Origin: Cyclina sinensis
Taxonomy: Eukaryota > Mollusca > Bivalvia > Venerida > Veneridae
Length of the DNA stretch: 64,000 nt
Direction of reading: 5' to 3'
NCBI GenBank assembly: GCA_012932295.1
Contig: JAAONU010000016.1
Span: 32,654,647 to 32,718,646 of the forward strand
Each line of letters starts with the position of its first letter. Position 1 is the first letter of the stretch. The position numbers and the translations under genes were made by a program. The notes below the pieces were generated by a model. That model ran no database searches and had not been told where the DNA came from. It was given only the letters and a program-made list of their open reading frames with translations. Shown in pieces: positions 26,797-36,880 of the stretch.

Positions 26797-26940
26797 ACTT
26801 CCGGTTCGCTCTAAAACGCGACCAGTTACAGAATTTAATCGAGTTCGGAGGAGCGTCTCCACTGATGTCATTTTCCTGGTGACGTCAGTGGAACCGTTTT
26901 TACAATATATAAACCGCCGATTTTGGTCATTTAGCTCTAT
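26797..26940 (+). promoter_or_regulatory. Putative core promoter: ETS, two CRE sites, TATA
   Basis: Within 120 bp the + strand carries an ETS-type ACTTCCGG (26797-26804), a CRE-like TGATGTCA (about 26864-26871), a perfect CRE palindrome TGACGTCA (26880-26887) and TATATAAA (26906-26913). The two CREs sit in an imperfect inverted repeat (TCCACTGATGTCA and TGACGTCAGTGGA). Local CpG density is higher than in the flanks. Expected initiation is around 26937. A short leader with no upstream ATG in good context then runs to the ATG at 27021. The sites are seen directly; that they act as a promoter is inference. Confidence 0.5.
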
Positions 26941-27020
26941 CAATCGTCTCCTCCCTAACTATTAACCAAAGTACAGCCGTTTTATGTTCCAGTCAGCTCC
27001 ACCTAAAAACTTGGCTCCAG

Positions 27021-27047
27021 ATGTCTAAAAGAAGGAAGACAGGCGAG
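27021..27047 (+). CDS. Possible short first coding exon (nine codons)
   Basis: ATG at 27021 lies about 85 bp after the expected start site of the promoter at 26797-26940. It opens MSKRRKTGE, a basic N terminus, and reaches GAG|GTACTG, a plausible but not strong 5' splice site. Without splicing the frame ends after MSKRRKTGEVLV. No partner exon was identified on the + strand downstream, so the gene is not recognised and could be a truncated or dead duplicate of a promoter region. Confidence 0.25.
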
Positions 27048-29416
27048 GTACTGGTTTAGAAGTTTTATTACTAAATAAGTTCTATTTATAAACAGTCAGA
27101 TGGAGAGATCCCCTATAATATTCCATATGAAAGTCTGGCATCCTTGGCTCCAAAATAAGACTAACACTTGTTATATTTTCATATTCACATAAGCCTATAG
27201 TATGTGTGTTTAAATGTAAAACCTGTATTTGTTCTTTGTGGGAAAATAAATGAACTGAATCCATATATTAAAAGGCCTGAACTGGAACAGTGTTGTGTTA
27301 TTGTTATGTAACAGATAAAGCCTACAGTAAGCTCATCATATGTTCGAACCCCAAACATATAAGAACTGTTCCAGCACCTGGGCAGTGGTGCTGCAGAACA
27401 GTATTATAATTAAGGTTTACATTTCAACAGACAGATTGCCTACGGAATAAGAAAACCTATTACTTATATTTAAAAAAAAAAACCCTTAATGACGTCTACC
27501 TACAATAAAGACAACAAGAATCAAATAAGAAATTTATCTTAGTCTTTACTTTCATATTCCAACTTAAAACAAAACTTCCCTATGTTGTTTTCGCGGCTTT
27601 GAGCTAATTACACATTTAAAGATGCCGCAAACGTCTTTGGAATCCTGTAATATTCATTGACAATCTAAGATCTTTTCCATGACGATTGACATGCGTTTAA
27701 TTTTTGTGAGATAGTTTACAAAATTCTATAACGGTTTAATCTTTTGAAACGTGAAAAACAAAAAAAAAAGAACTATTTGTGTACATGAAATGATTAATAC
27801 CATCTGAATTACAAGGCTGTATTGTATAGACATAAATTTGTGAATTTCAGATTTCATTAATTACATCCACGAAAACAAGAATAATCACTTGCCATTAAAA
27901 GTAAGCAAACTGTTGAACAGATAAACTTAAAGGTTCTGGATGTTAAAATTACTTCTATTTTATTGATTAATTTTTATATATATATTTTGGAATCTACATT
28001 TGTGGGTATAGTAAAGTGTTTCAATGTAAATATTGTTGTTAAGTTAGGGCGATTAGTATTAATTTTCGACCGAATATATAATTTACCTCTTACAAACACG
28101 CATAAACATAGCGTAACAACAGTGTAACGAGAGGACCGAAATGGCTTTATATGCTACTCTGAGTATCACTGCAATAATGGACAAAAAGGTCAAGGTCATA
28201 GAAAGCCCCTGAGATATATCAGGTGCTACATCGCATGCCATAAAAGGCAAAATACTACATAATAACAAGAGTTTCATGAAGAATGTAGCAAAAGTTAGAT
28301 CTTAAGAGTTTTCGCAAGTAACAAAACTCAAAAACTTTCTGTCTGAATTTTACATAGTTAGGTAAATTGGCATCAGTTCGGAAACGTTCTGAACGCCTAT
28401 CGTTTCAGCCAAAGATACAGAAATTCGGTGTTGGACTTTTATCTAAATGAAACTCTCATATCTTTTCTGTTTGCATTCTAAAGCCATATATTGCTCGTTC
28501 GTAGCAATGATGTAACTCGAAAACTCGTAAAAGGCTTTACATCAAAATTCTTGATAGAGAAGGCATTTTCTTCCAAACTATAATGCAAGCAAAATGAAAG
28601 GTAAAATATTTAACATAATTATGTCTCTCTCAAACAAAAATAAATCATTAATGCTATATTAGAAGTTATAGAAATAAATTACATTGGAAGCCATAGGAAG
28701 GGTTTTGCATTGTTTTAGTACCTCTACAATAAACAACAACAACAGTGAATGTATTTTACAGTCTTAATATATGTTCTCGGTACACGTTTGACCTAGGAAG
28801 TTGACAGCCTCAATCATTTTAACTAGGTACAATTTCTTACAAGAAGTAACATTAACTATGTCTGATTGATACCTTAAGCCGAACTAAAACTTTGTTTGAA
28901 TATCACTGAAATTGTACAGACAAATGAGACAAGTATGTCTGGACTTCTCAACCGAAGTGTTCAATGAGGAGCATGTAACTATCTTTATCAAGCAATAGAT
29001 GTAATAACCGCACAATTCACATTACATGTATACAGTCAGTATATATTGAACTGGGTGTTTATGAGTAATATTGCCATTACCTCGTTTTCAATTTGCTTAA
29101 CCAATTATGTATATTATAGCAAATTTCATGATTAAATTATTGATCTGGTTTGGAGTGTGAAATACAAAATTAAGCCATAAAACCTCATATCAATTCATGT
29201 CTAAATCAATTACACAAATCAAATTCACATGAGGTTATGTTAGTAAATGGATTATAGAACGGAAGTCTTTTATCATTACAAATGGAATGTACATTTAACT
29301 ACGTTTGGTTAATTCATAAAATTTAAGGATATTTTATATGAACCTTTTTTAATAAAAAAATAGTGCATAAAAGTGTTGTTTTATTTTAATCTTGTAAAAA
29401 AAAGTAAACACCAGGT
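27048..29416. other. AT-rich stretch, no gene supported
   Basis: If the exon at 27021 is real this would be its intron. A minus-strand frame at 28083-28277 starts with a signal-like MKLLLLCSILPFMA and ends near an AG|GTAAAT donor. However, it includes an AGGTCAAGGTCATAG repeat word and has no partner exon, so it is not called. Confidence 0.45.
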
Positions 29417-29530
29417 GATGCTTTGTTACACCGCATAGCGGGCACAACGCATAGACGGGATGAGATTTGCAACGCATAAAAGGATTCTCTTTATGCGGCA
29501 AAAAGCACCTGTCGCCGCATAAAGGGAACA
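29417..29530. repeat. Left arm of an inverted repeat pair
   Basis: This arm contains CACCGCATAGCGGGCACAAC, GCATAGACGGGAT, CAACGCATAAAAGGA and GCCGCATAAAGGG. Its reverse complement resembles 31120-31290 (CCTTTTATGCGTTACAA, CCCGTCTATGCGTTGTG). The two arms face each other across about 1.6 kb. Confidence 0.6.
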
Positions 29531-29896
29531 CATGATAACATATATGACCGCATGGGCTGCTACAATAGGAACATGTATTGATTCGAATTTATGTCTAAGT
29601 GTTTCTGCATTTCTCCTGACGTATACCGTTGCAGTTCGATGACATGTGCACGAATTACTGAACTGTTCCTCCTGGCCAGCTTCGTTCGGATTATGTCATT
29701 GAAGTGTGAGTTGTACTTTTAAAGTCAAATGCCACCGCAAGATTATTCAACAAAATTTGAAATCGGCTTAGGACCATACAGCGCACGATTTGTTATGTCA
29801 GTGCAGGTGGCGGTCGTTTTTTTCCAATCCTTTGATGCCTAACTGTAGATTCCGATCGTCGCATCGCGCGTTCGCCGCTAGGGACCTGTTCAATAA

Positions 29897-29904
29897 TATA
29901 AATA
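29897..29904 (+). promoter_or_regulatory. TATA-like box upstream of the 103-codon ORF
   Basis: TATAAATA lies 260 bp before the ATG at 30157, with CpG-rich sequence just upstream (GATCGTCGCATCGCGCG). The intervening leader holds two direct copies of CCTTCCCCGGGAAAAAAA (about 29948 and 29970). Confidence 0.3.
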
Positions 29905-30156
29905 AATAGACCGTTTGGTTGTGTACCAATCAAAGTAAACAACGGTCCCCTTCCCCGGGAAAAAAAACGGGACTCCTTCCCCGGGAAAAAAACGGGACTT
30001 TGACTTTTCCACCCGCATAAAGTCCCGGTACCTCGAAGACATGCAAAAGGTAAAAACACAGCTCGTTGCACCCGCTCCGTTTCAAGCTATAGTCCCGGTT
30101 GTTTTGAACAAGGAAAAAAAACATCCGATACTGACACCACAGGGACATCGGAAATT

Positions 30157-30468
30157 ATGGAAACACTGGTCTTTCACTGGGATCACACAGGATGGGGACC
30201 GGGGTTTACATTTCTGTCGCAGTGCCACCCGTTCGAAGTGACCGAACAATTGCTCAACCAACAGATGAAAAAAGATGTCTCCCAAGGTAGTTTGATCGTA
30301 TTTGTATACGAGGCTGAGGGCTGGTTACATTTTACTCAAACGACATACTGCATTAGTGGGGATTGGAGGACAGTGTATTACTTAAAATGGTTCTTAGGTC
30401 GAAATGGGGGAGGTATACAACCTCATACGTGTGTAACCATGACCTTCTTTAGTCAAACTACGTGCTAA
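30157..30468 (+). CDS. Hypothetical 103-aa protein, single exon
   Basis: The ATG at 30157 has A at -3 and G at +4, a strong eukaryotic start context. The frame is open upstream to about 30000, so a longer form without ATG cannot be excluded. The protein is aromatic-rich with TGWGPGFTFL near residue 12, a hydrophobic strand SLIVFVYEAEGWLHF, then GDWRTVYYLKWFLGR and GGGIQPHT, and five cysteines. It suggests a small beta-rich fold, but I do not recognise the family. There is no signal peptide. An overlapping 66-codon frame starts at 30041. The ORF sits between inverted repeats (29417-29530 and 31120-31290), so it may be cargo of an element. A TATA box lies upstream and AATAAA follows the stop. 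Confidence 0.33.
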   Translation: METLVFHWDHTGWGPGFTFLSQCHPFEVTEQLLNQQMKKDVSQGSLIVFVYEAEGWLHFTQTTYCISGDWRTVYYLKWFLGRNGGGIQPHTCVTMTFFSQTTC

Positions 30469-30501
30469 ACAAAGAGATTGGATATCCACAGTGAAAAAAG
30501 T

Positions 30502-30507
30502 AATAAA
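30502..30507 (+). terminator. Poly(A) signal AATAAA
   Basis: AATAAA lies 34 nt after the stop codon of the 103-codon ORF on the same strand. In AT-rich DNA this hexamer also occurs by chance. Confidence 0.3.
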
Positions 30508-31119
30508 GTTTACTGCCTTGGGTAGTATATTGATGTTGCCTCGAATAGTAAACATAACTACATAAAATAAGTAATTTGAAATGATCGCAAATTTATTTAA
30601 TACTTTCTTAATCTGATATTTACAACTAAATTTAACTTAAAAATAAATTAGCTTATTTGTAAAAAAAGATAAAGCAAATTTGATATAGGCCCCTAGCCGA
30701 TATTAACCTATGCTACAATATCATATCATACCTTTAAGTTGGTTGTTCATTTAATAATCAAAATAGTAAATTTTACTTGGTTTAATAGTATGTTCACTAT
30801 AAGTTATATTACTATATTCGTAAACTTTATTTTTTCTGTAGTGGATTGAATAGTAAATAATACTATTCACAAATAATAAACTTACTATTTTTTTAGTAAT
30901 TCTAAGCAATAATAAACAATTATTACCCGATGGTGTGGTCATTAAGGTTTAAGAGCTGCCTAATGTGATAATCGCCGAGGCAAAACCGATGGTCATTTTA
31001 AGACAGTTGTCCCATTTCGATCTAAGTAACCAGAATCAAAGTGCATAAAAATATGCCAAACAACTCCCCAGTTATATAAACCGTTTGTAACTGTCACGTC
31101 CCTTGGGGAATTTTAGAGC

Positions 31120-31460
31120 AATTCATGTATGCGGCAAAAGGGCACAGTTGCGCCGCATAAACGGCTTCATTCCCTTAAGCGTTGAGCTTCGCTGTTTAAA
31201 CGTCTTCATTCCTTTTATGCGTTACAATTCGCCACATAAACGGAATCTGAACCCGTCTATGCGTTGTGCTCGCTATGCGTTGTGCCCCGCTATGCGTTGT
31301 GTCCGCTATGCATTGTGCCCCGCTATGCGTTGTGCCCCGCTATGTGTTGTGCCCGCTATGCGTTGTGCCGCTATGCGTTGTGCCCGCTATGCATTGTGCC
31401 CCGCTATGTGTTGCGCCCGCTATGCGTTGTGCCCGCTATGCATTGTGACCCGCTATGCTC
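31120..31460. repeat. Right arm of inverted pair plus GCTATGCGTTGTGCCC minisatellite
   Basis: The left half mirrors 29417-29530. From about 31256 to 31456 a 15-19-bp unit, GCTATGCGTTGTGCCC with one to three extra bases, repeats about a dozen times. All three + frames stay partly open, giving RYALCP-type peptides up to 145 codons. These are repeat artefacts. Confidence 0.85.
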
Positions 31461-33484
31461 ATCTAATTGATTATCTAGGAATTATCTTGACAAACAGAAA
31501 TACTGAAACAAAGGTTTTAAATCTTTTTAACGTTGGATAAAACCTAGTTAACCATTATAGAACCGTTTAGGACTTGATGAATTATGAAATATATCTAACT
31601 AAAGTTATTCATTTCTCGACTGAATGGAACTTTCATTTGCACCCGTATCCAAATAATAAAAGTGCAATAACTTAATGTACCTAATTTTACGACAGACTAA
31701 AGATTTGTCAAACATATGATTTCATAATTTATTTCTTCCAAAAGAAGTAACCTGTAATAAAACTGCTATGAACAACAGGTAAACAGAATGTACAAATATT
31801 AAAATATTTGCTTTCGTTTTAATATAGGTAGTTGTTGTTGTACCTTGTTTGGTAGTATAGCCAAATAAAAACCTTTCTTTGTGTCTAAATGGCTTAAAGA
31901 AAAAAATGAACATATGGTTTTCTTTAAATTACGAATTGTTTTCCATCTTATAGCAAATGAGCCTGTTGAATAGGTATGTAGTATATCAACTGTTAATTGC
32001 AGATTATGTCCCTTTAAAATACGATAATATGAAACATGATCCTGAGAATCTACATTCGTAATATTATGTTCGGCTGATGTTACATGTTGATAAAGCTTAC
32101 AGCTGAAATCAGTCGATCTAAAGAGAGACGTGAAAACAATCTTCGCAGTCATCTACCTTTCATACTTCAGCACAGAGGTGTACTTGAGGCTTGAAGGATG
32201 TAAATGGTCCTCCCATAGAATGCAATTTTAAATCAATTTTATCCAATAGTCATAGTTGGTACCATTTTATTTTGCAATAACTTTAATGAACTTACAATTT
32301 GTAACGAACACAATATGTCAAGTATCTTCTAATAGCGTAATCTCTCCTTTAAGCGACACTGAAAATTGCTCCACAATTTGACTCATGCAATTTGTTATAC
32401 CACTGCTGCCCTTTACTAAAATGAATCTTCAAATAAAAAAACTGGACCAGCTTGATGAAAAATACTAAAAATGCTAGAAAACGTCAGTCCAGAAAAGCGC
32501 CCAAGAAATACACCGATTTAAGATGTCTGTAAGTCATAAAATTAAAGAAGAAAACAAATTGAATAAAGCTGAACGTTTTTCTATTTCACAGTCTTTGTTT
32601 ATTTACCCTCTACCACCATCACGTGACATGCACGGTGGCAGCAATTACTTCTGGCAGGGAAATGATACATAAATAATAGGTTTATATAAAGGCTATCAGC
32701 GTTACTGCTTTGAAAGTCAATAACTTGTTCCCGTAACTAACGTGTGTACTTAACATGCTTAATTTGTGTACATTTAAAACCTTTAACTGAGCAACTAAAC
32801 AAACATATGTAAATATCCAATCAGTGTTTATACTGACTTTGAACTTGCAGCATATTGGTAACATTGTATGAGATATTAACAGAGTGACTGACTATCATGC
32901 AAACTAGATTTCATGTCAGAGAATATCAATTATGTGTATTAATTTGCTTTATTATCTGAATAATAAACTCAACATTCATTCAAAATTCATTTCCCATGAT
33001 TGTCTGATTATGAGTCAAATATTTTAGTTTATAGATCTGGCTTATATGATATATATCGAGGCCGAATGTTTTATGTTTTATTATATGTCTTTACAGATAA
33101 AAAAAAAAATTAAAACAACAGGTACACATATCACGGTATAAGTAACCTATAACTGTTCCATATCTATTATTCAATAGTTTTCTATAAATAAAAATATAAA
33201 TATATAATATACATATAAAAAGAGATTAAATTTCAAGGGTAGCTCGTGTTTTTGATAAAAGCACGTTTGCAACAGAAGCTTCAAATATAACAACAAAATT
33301 GATTTGTTTTTTTTAGCAATAAACCATGTCTATATGTCAGAAAACAAATTCAGACTACAAAGTTCCACGAATTTCTGAGATACCCGTTGTAACATTTTAT
33401 TGACTAACTCGTGATCAATTATAGACGAATCGCAAAACCAGTTATATAGAAGTCATATAATTAAGAAATAATAAATAAGTTCCT
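31461..33484. other. AT-rich stretch with one minus-strand exon-like frame
   Basis: No gene is firmly supported. A 117-codon minus-strand frame (31799-32152) contains a patch that reads more like protein than its surroundings: FSCKLYQHV, HVSYYRILKGHNLQL and STGSFAIRWK. Possible splice borders are CTCTCTTTAG before and ATTC|GTAATT after. No family match or partner exon is seen. Confidence 0.4.
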
Positions 33485-33600
33485 ATATTTTATCGGTGAA
33501 TAAAATATAGGCGGAGTTCGGATGCGTAGGAAATAAAATCACGAGTGCGAAGCACGAGTGATTTAATTTGCAGCATCCGAACGACGTATGGAAATGTATT
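33485..33600. repeat. Short inverted/direct repeat with CACGAGTG words
   Basis: ATCACGAGTGCGAAGCACGA followed by GTGATTT contains two direct CACGAGTG words around GCGAAG. It is bracketed by TTCGGATGCGTAGG and the inverted-like CATCCGAACGACGTATGG. It looks like a fragment of an interspersed repeat. Confidence 0.5.
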
Positions 33601-34278
33601 TATTAATTCGATTCTAATCACGAAAGAAATGAACTATGTGTTGTGTTCATCAATCTTCAGTTGCGGACATTCGGTTCCTTGCCGTTACAATTTACATCCT
33701 ACCGGCGAAAGCGAGGGAACTTAACTAATACTGCGGTTTCCGTTTTTCTTTAGTTTAGTTACAACTGCATCGATAACAATTTTCTAGACTCACACTCTTT
33801 GAATTCACAACTAAGAACAATATGTTGCATCAAAAACGCTATTAAATTAAACATATATACAACATATATTCAAAGAATGACCACTCGAGATAGCTCATTA
33901 CGTCATTTTACTAATGTGACGTATATTACGTTGTTATAACGTTTGACGCACTTTTTGCATTTTTTGGTATTCAATGTAAATATTGTTACTTTTATTGAGT
34001 TAACAAGCAAAGATTGCGATGCATGCTTTGGAAAGTAATAACTGCTGTAAAGCTGACATTTTAGACCGTTACTTGCCTAAAACAAAAAAAAAATAAACAA
34101 AAACAATGGAGAAAAATCTGTTTATAATGCATTACTTGGGAAGAAATCATGACAGCCACACAGGCTATATTTTGTCGTATAATAAAGAATAGCTGGTTTC
34201 CCTGTATGATCATATAGGAAATGTAGGACAATGGCATATTTTTGCGCTTCAGTAGGATTTAGAACATTACTACCGAAA
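33601..34278. other. Intergenic stretch, no gene seen
   Basis: AT-rich, with no supported feature. The 67-codon minus-strand frame at 34122-34325 overlaps the end of the next element. Confidence 0.5.
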
Positions 34279-34714
34279 TTTAAAGAGGCTGTACTCCAGA
34301 TTTGACATAAAAAGTTTTTTTTCATAAATTATATATTTAGATGCCGTGAGATTATAACAACATAATATTTTACTTCAAAACTGATTATAAAAGTCAAAAT
34401 AGAATTAAAAAAATTTTCGCTCCAGCCTGATTTGAACTCTGGACCCTCATGTTAACAAAATAACGCTTTTACTGTCACCACCATCGCCGTATGTGATATT
34501 ACAGATATTTACTTTAAATCTTATACGATATAGTTATACCGTCGCGTTACGGGATAGCATTTTGAAAGGGAAAAAAATCAATTTATAATGTAATTATTTG
34601 ACTTAGTTTTTGTCAGTAAGTTATGTTTTAAGCATTAGTCATAAATATTACAAGAAATTTGTAATACAAGAAAACTTTCTTTTTTTTTGTCATCTGGAGC
34701 ACAGCCTCTTTAAA
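34279..34714. mobile_element. Inverted-repeat element with tRNA-like core
   Basis: The left end TTAAAGAGGCTGTACTCCAG and the right end (reverse complement TTTAAAGAGGCTGTGCTCCA) are inverted repeats of about 40-50 bp, each followed by an A/T-rich stretch (AAAAAGTTTTTTTTCAT and its mirror). Between them lies a tRNA-like segment. There is no ORF. A non-autonomous DNA element carrying a tRNA-derived insert, or a SINE with inverted flanks, would both fit. Confidence 0.6.
34425..34495 (-). other. tRNA-like relic
   Basis: On the minus strand, GGTGACAGTAAAAGCG, then TTAACATGAGGGTCCAGA, then GTTCAAATCAGGCTGGAGCG gives a B-box-like GAGTTCAAATC and an A-box-like start. A full cloverleaf with paired acceptor ends is not convincing, so it is a tRNA-derived relic rather than a tRNA gene. 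Confidence 0.35.
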
Positions 34715-35300
34715 ACAAAGGAATGAAATCCACAAGCAACAACTGACTTTGTCAAAACTACTTTGTAATAAAGTCATACGTGGATTCAAACAGTTAATAA
34801 AATTATAGTAAATTTCCCAGTGGTTATCCGTTTTAAACTACATGCTCTTCAAATTCTTTAATCCTAAGAGTCTGCATCAAATCGACACATTTTGTTCATT
34901 TTACGGAAGTCTGTTATTTCGCATTTCACAGAATGAAACTAAAGGAATGATTCTGGAAGTCAAATGAAACGTAGGAAAATATTAGATATTCAATCACTGC
35001 ACACTACTTGGTTTGATCAATAGTGAGCCAAACAATACGTAATTGATCCAACAGAGTGTGTTGTGTCACTTGATTACGATTTCACTGATAGATAGTGACG
35101 GTTTAGAAGGTAATTAAAACTTCTCAATGAACTACAATGAGAGGTTTACACAATAAGACTGAAAGTGGACAGCCCAAATAATGGCAATTCATAATACAAT
35201 TGGCAGGGATAGTCTAAATGAAAGTCACAAAGTATAGCATACATCAAACAGTACACATAGATTATCATATCATTCTGATTACAACACGGCAATACTTGCC
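34715..35300. other. Intergenic stretch, no gene seen
   Basis: No supported features. Confidence 0.5.
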
Positions 35301-35935
35301 GGAGTCGCGACCGTTGATAGTGTTTAGGCCGTTGATAGTGCTAAAACCGTTCACAGTGTTTAGGTCATTGATGGTGTCGCGACCGTTGATGATGTAAAGG
35401 TCATTGATGGTGCTGAGACTGTCGATCAAATCGACTTTGTTGAAGGTGACGAAACATTTCATGCTAGTAGTACAGACACTGTTGATAACCGTGACTGTTG
35501 ATGATGTCGAGACTATTGATGGTGTCAATCCCGTTTGTGGTGTCGATCCCGTTCATGATGTCGAGACCGTTCAAGGTGTCGAGACAGTTTATTGTGTCGA
35601 TTCCGTTCATGGCGTCGACCCCGTTCATGGTGTCGATCCCGTTCATGGTGTCGATCCCGTTCATGGTGTCTTCCCCGCTCGTAGTGTCGATTCCGTTCTT
35701 AGTGTCGACTCCGTTCATGGTTTCGATCCCGTTTATAGTGCCTAGACAGTTAATGGTGATGAAACCATTCATGGTGCTGATACCGTGCATGGTGTAGAGA
35801 TGGTCATGGTGCTGAGGTTGTCGATAGTGCCGAGACCATTCATGGTGCCGGTACTGTTGATTTTGCTGAAACCGTTTTTGGTACCGGGACTGTTCAGTGT
35901 GCAGAGAAAGTTTATGGCGCTGAGACTGATTTTAT
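35301..35935. repeat. 18-bp minisatellite open in several frames
   Basis: About 35 units of the form GTCGATCCCGTTCATGGT, more diverged at both ends. Because 18 is a multiple of 3, four frames on two strands stay open for 87-113 codons. They encode DPVHGV, MVSIPF, NGIDTM and related hexapeptides. None has flanking exon signals. Confidence 0.92.
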
Positions 35936-36880
35936 TTTATCCCGATATATATGCAGTCAATTCATATGATTGAATTTTATATTTTATTCCCGAATTCAAC
36001 TAGCATTTGAAATTAAATCACATTGGCACATATTGTAATATACTACACTGTCCTAATCGTTTTACAAATTTCGTTATTACTAAACTAACAGCATTATTGT
36101 TCACGATCCTTTAACTTTGTTCTATAAATCAAATAATTTAACTTTAACTGAATTGGTTGCCAAGTTTTAGATTGTTTTAAGATTATTATTATGAATGGTG
36201 TTGATCTTATATCATATTGAGAAAGAATCACTGGGACTTTTAAATACACACCTCAGTTTGTAAAAAAAGTATTTCCTCGCTGGTTACTTTTTATCATTTT
36301 GAAATACCTGAAATTACGTGTCATTATACCACATTTTTAAAACAGACATTACGTTTTCTGAATGTCAAATCATCGGTTCATCTAATTTTACATGAATGAA
36401 CAGTTTCATTTCCATAGGTTTTTGTCTATACGAAATAGAGACATTGAGTAGGAGTTCAAAAGTCCCTTTATCCAACACTTACCTCTAATTTGCTATTTTT
36501 TAAACGATATAGTAAAATAACTGAAACTTTATAGAAATTCGTTCGCTCTTTTACCCATAAAAACAAGTAGCACAATTCCATTGATTAATATAAAGTTGAC
36601 ACTAAAATCTGAACTACTGGTTTATAAGACTGTATATCGTGATGATTTGATTGACACCTAGCTAATGTACCTATTTTTTTACAATACTATGTATCTCTTA
36701 CAAAACATCTTCAGAAAAAAAACCCACCAAAGTGTAGTCTTAACAGGAGATACGCAAGTTACGAACAAATTATACTTGTACGTCATGGTGAGCTTTTATA
36801 CAAAGCTATTTCTAATAATTTCACGAAGCAAAAGAGTAATGACATGAACATTAAACATCTGAAATGCCTCTTTGCACTTG
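35936..36880. other. AT-rich stretch, no gene seen
   Basis: No supported features. Confidence 0.5.

Noticed and set aside
28083..28277. Minus-strand frame starting MKLLLLCSILPFMA, a possible signal-peptide exon
   Set aside because: Has a decent donor site but no partner exon or promoter, and includes an AGGTCAAGGTCA repeat word.
31103..31540. 145-codon frame with RYALCPAM repeats
   Set aside because: Repeat-encoded, no ATG start, and the GCTATGCGTTGTGCCC unit varies in length so the frame is not stable.
34425..34495. tRNA gene
   Set aside because: B-box-like segment is present but acceptor and D stems do not pair convincingly, so only a tRNA-like relic is reported.
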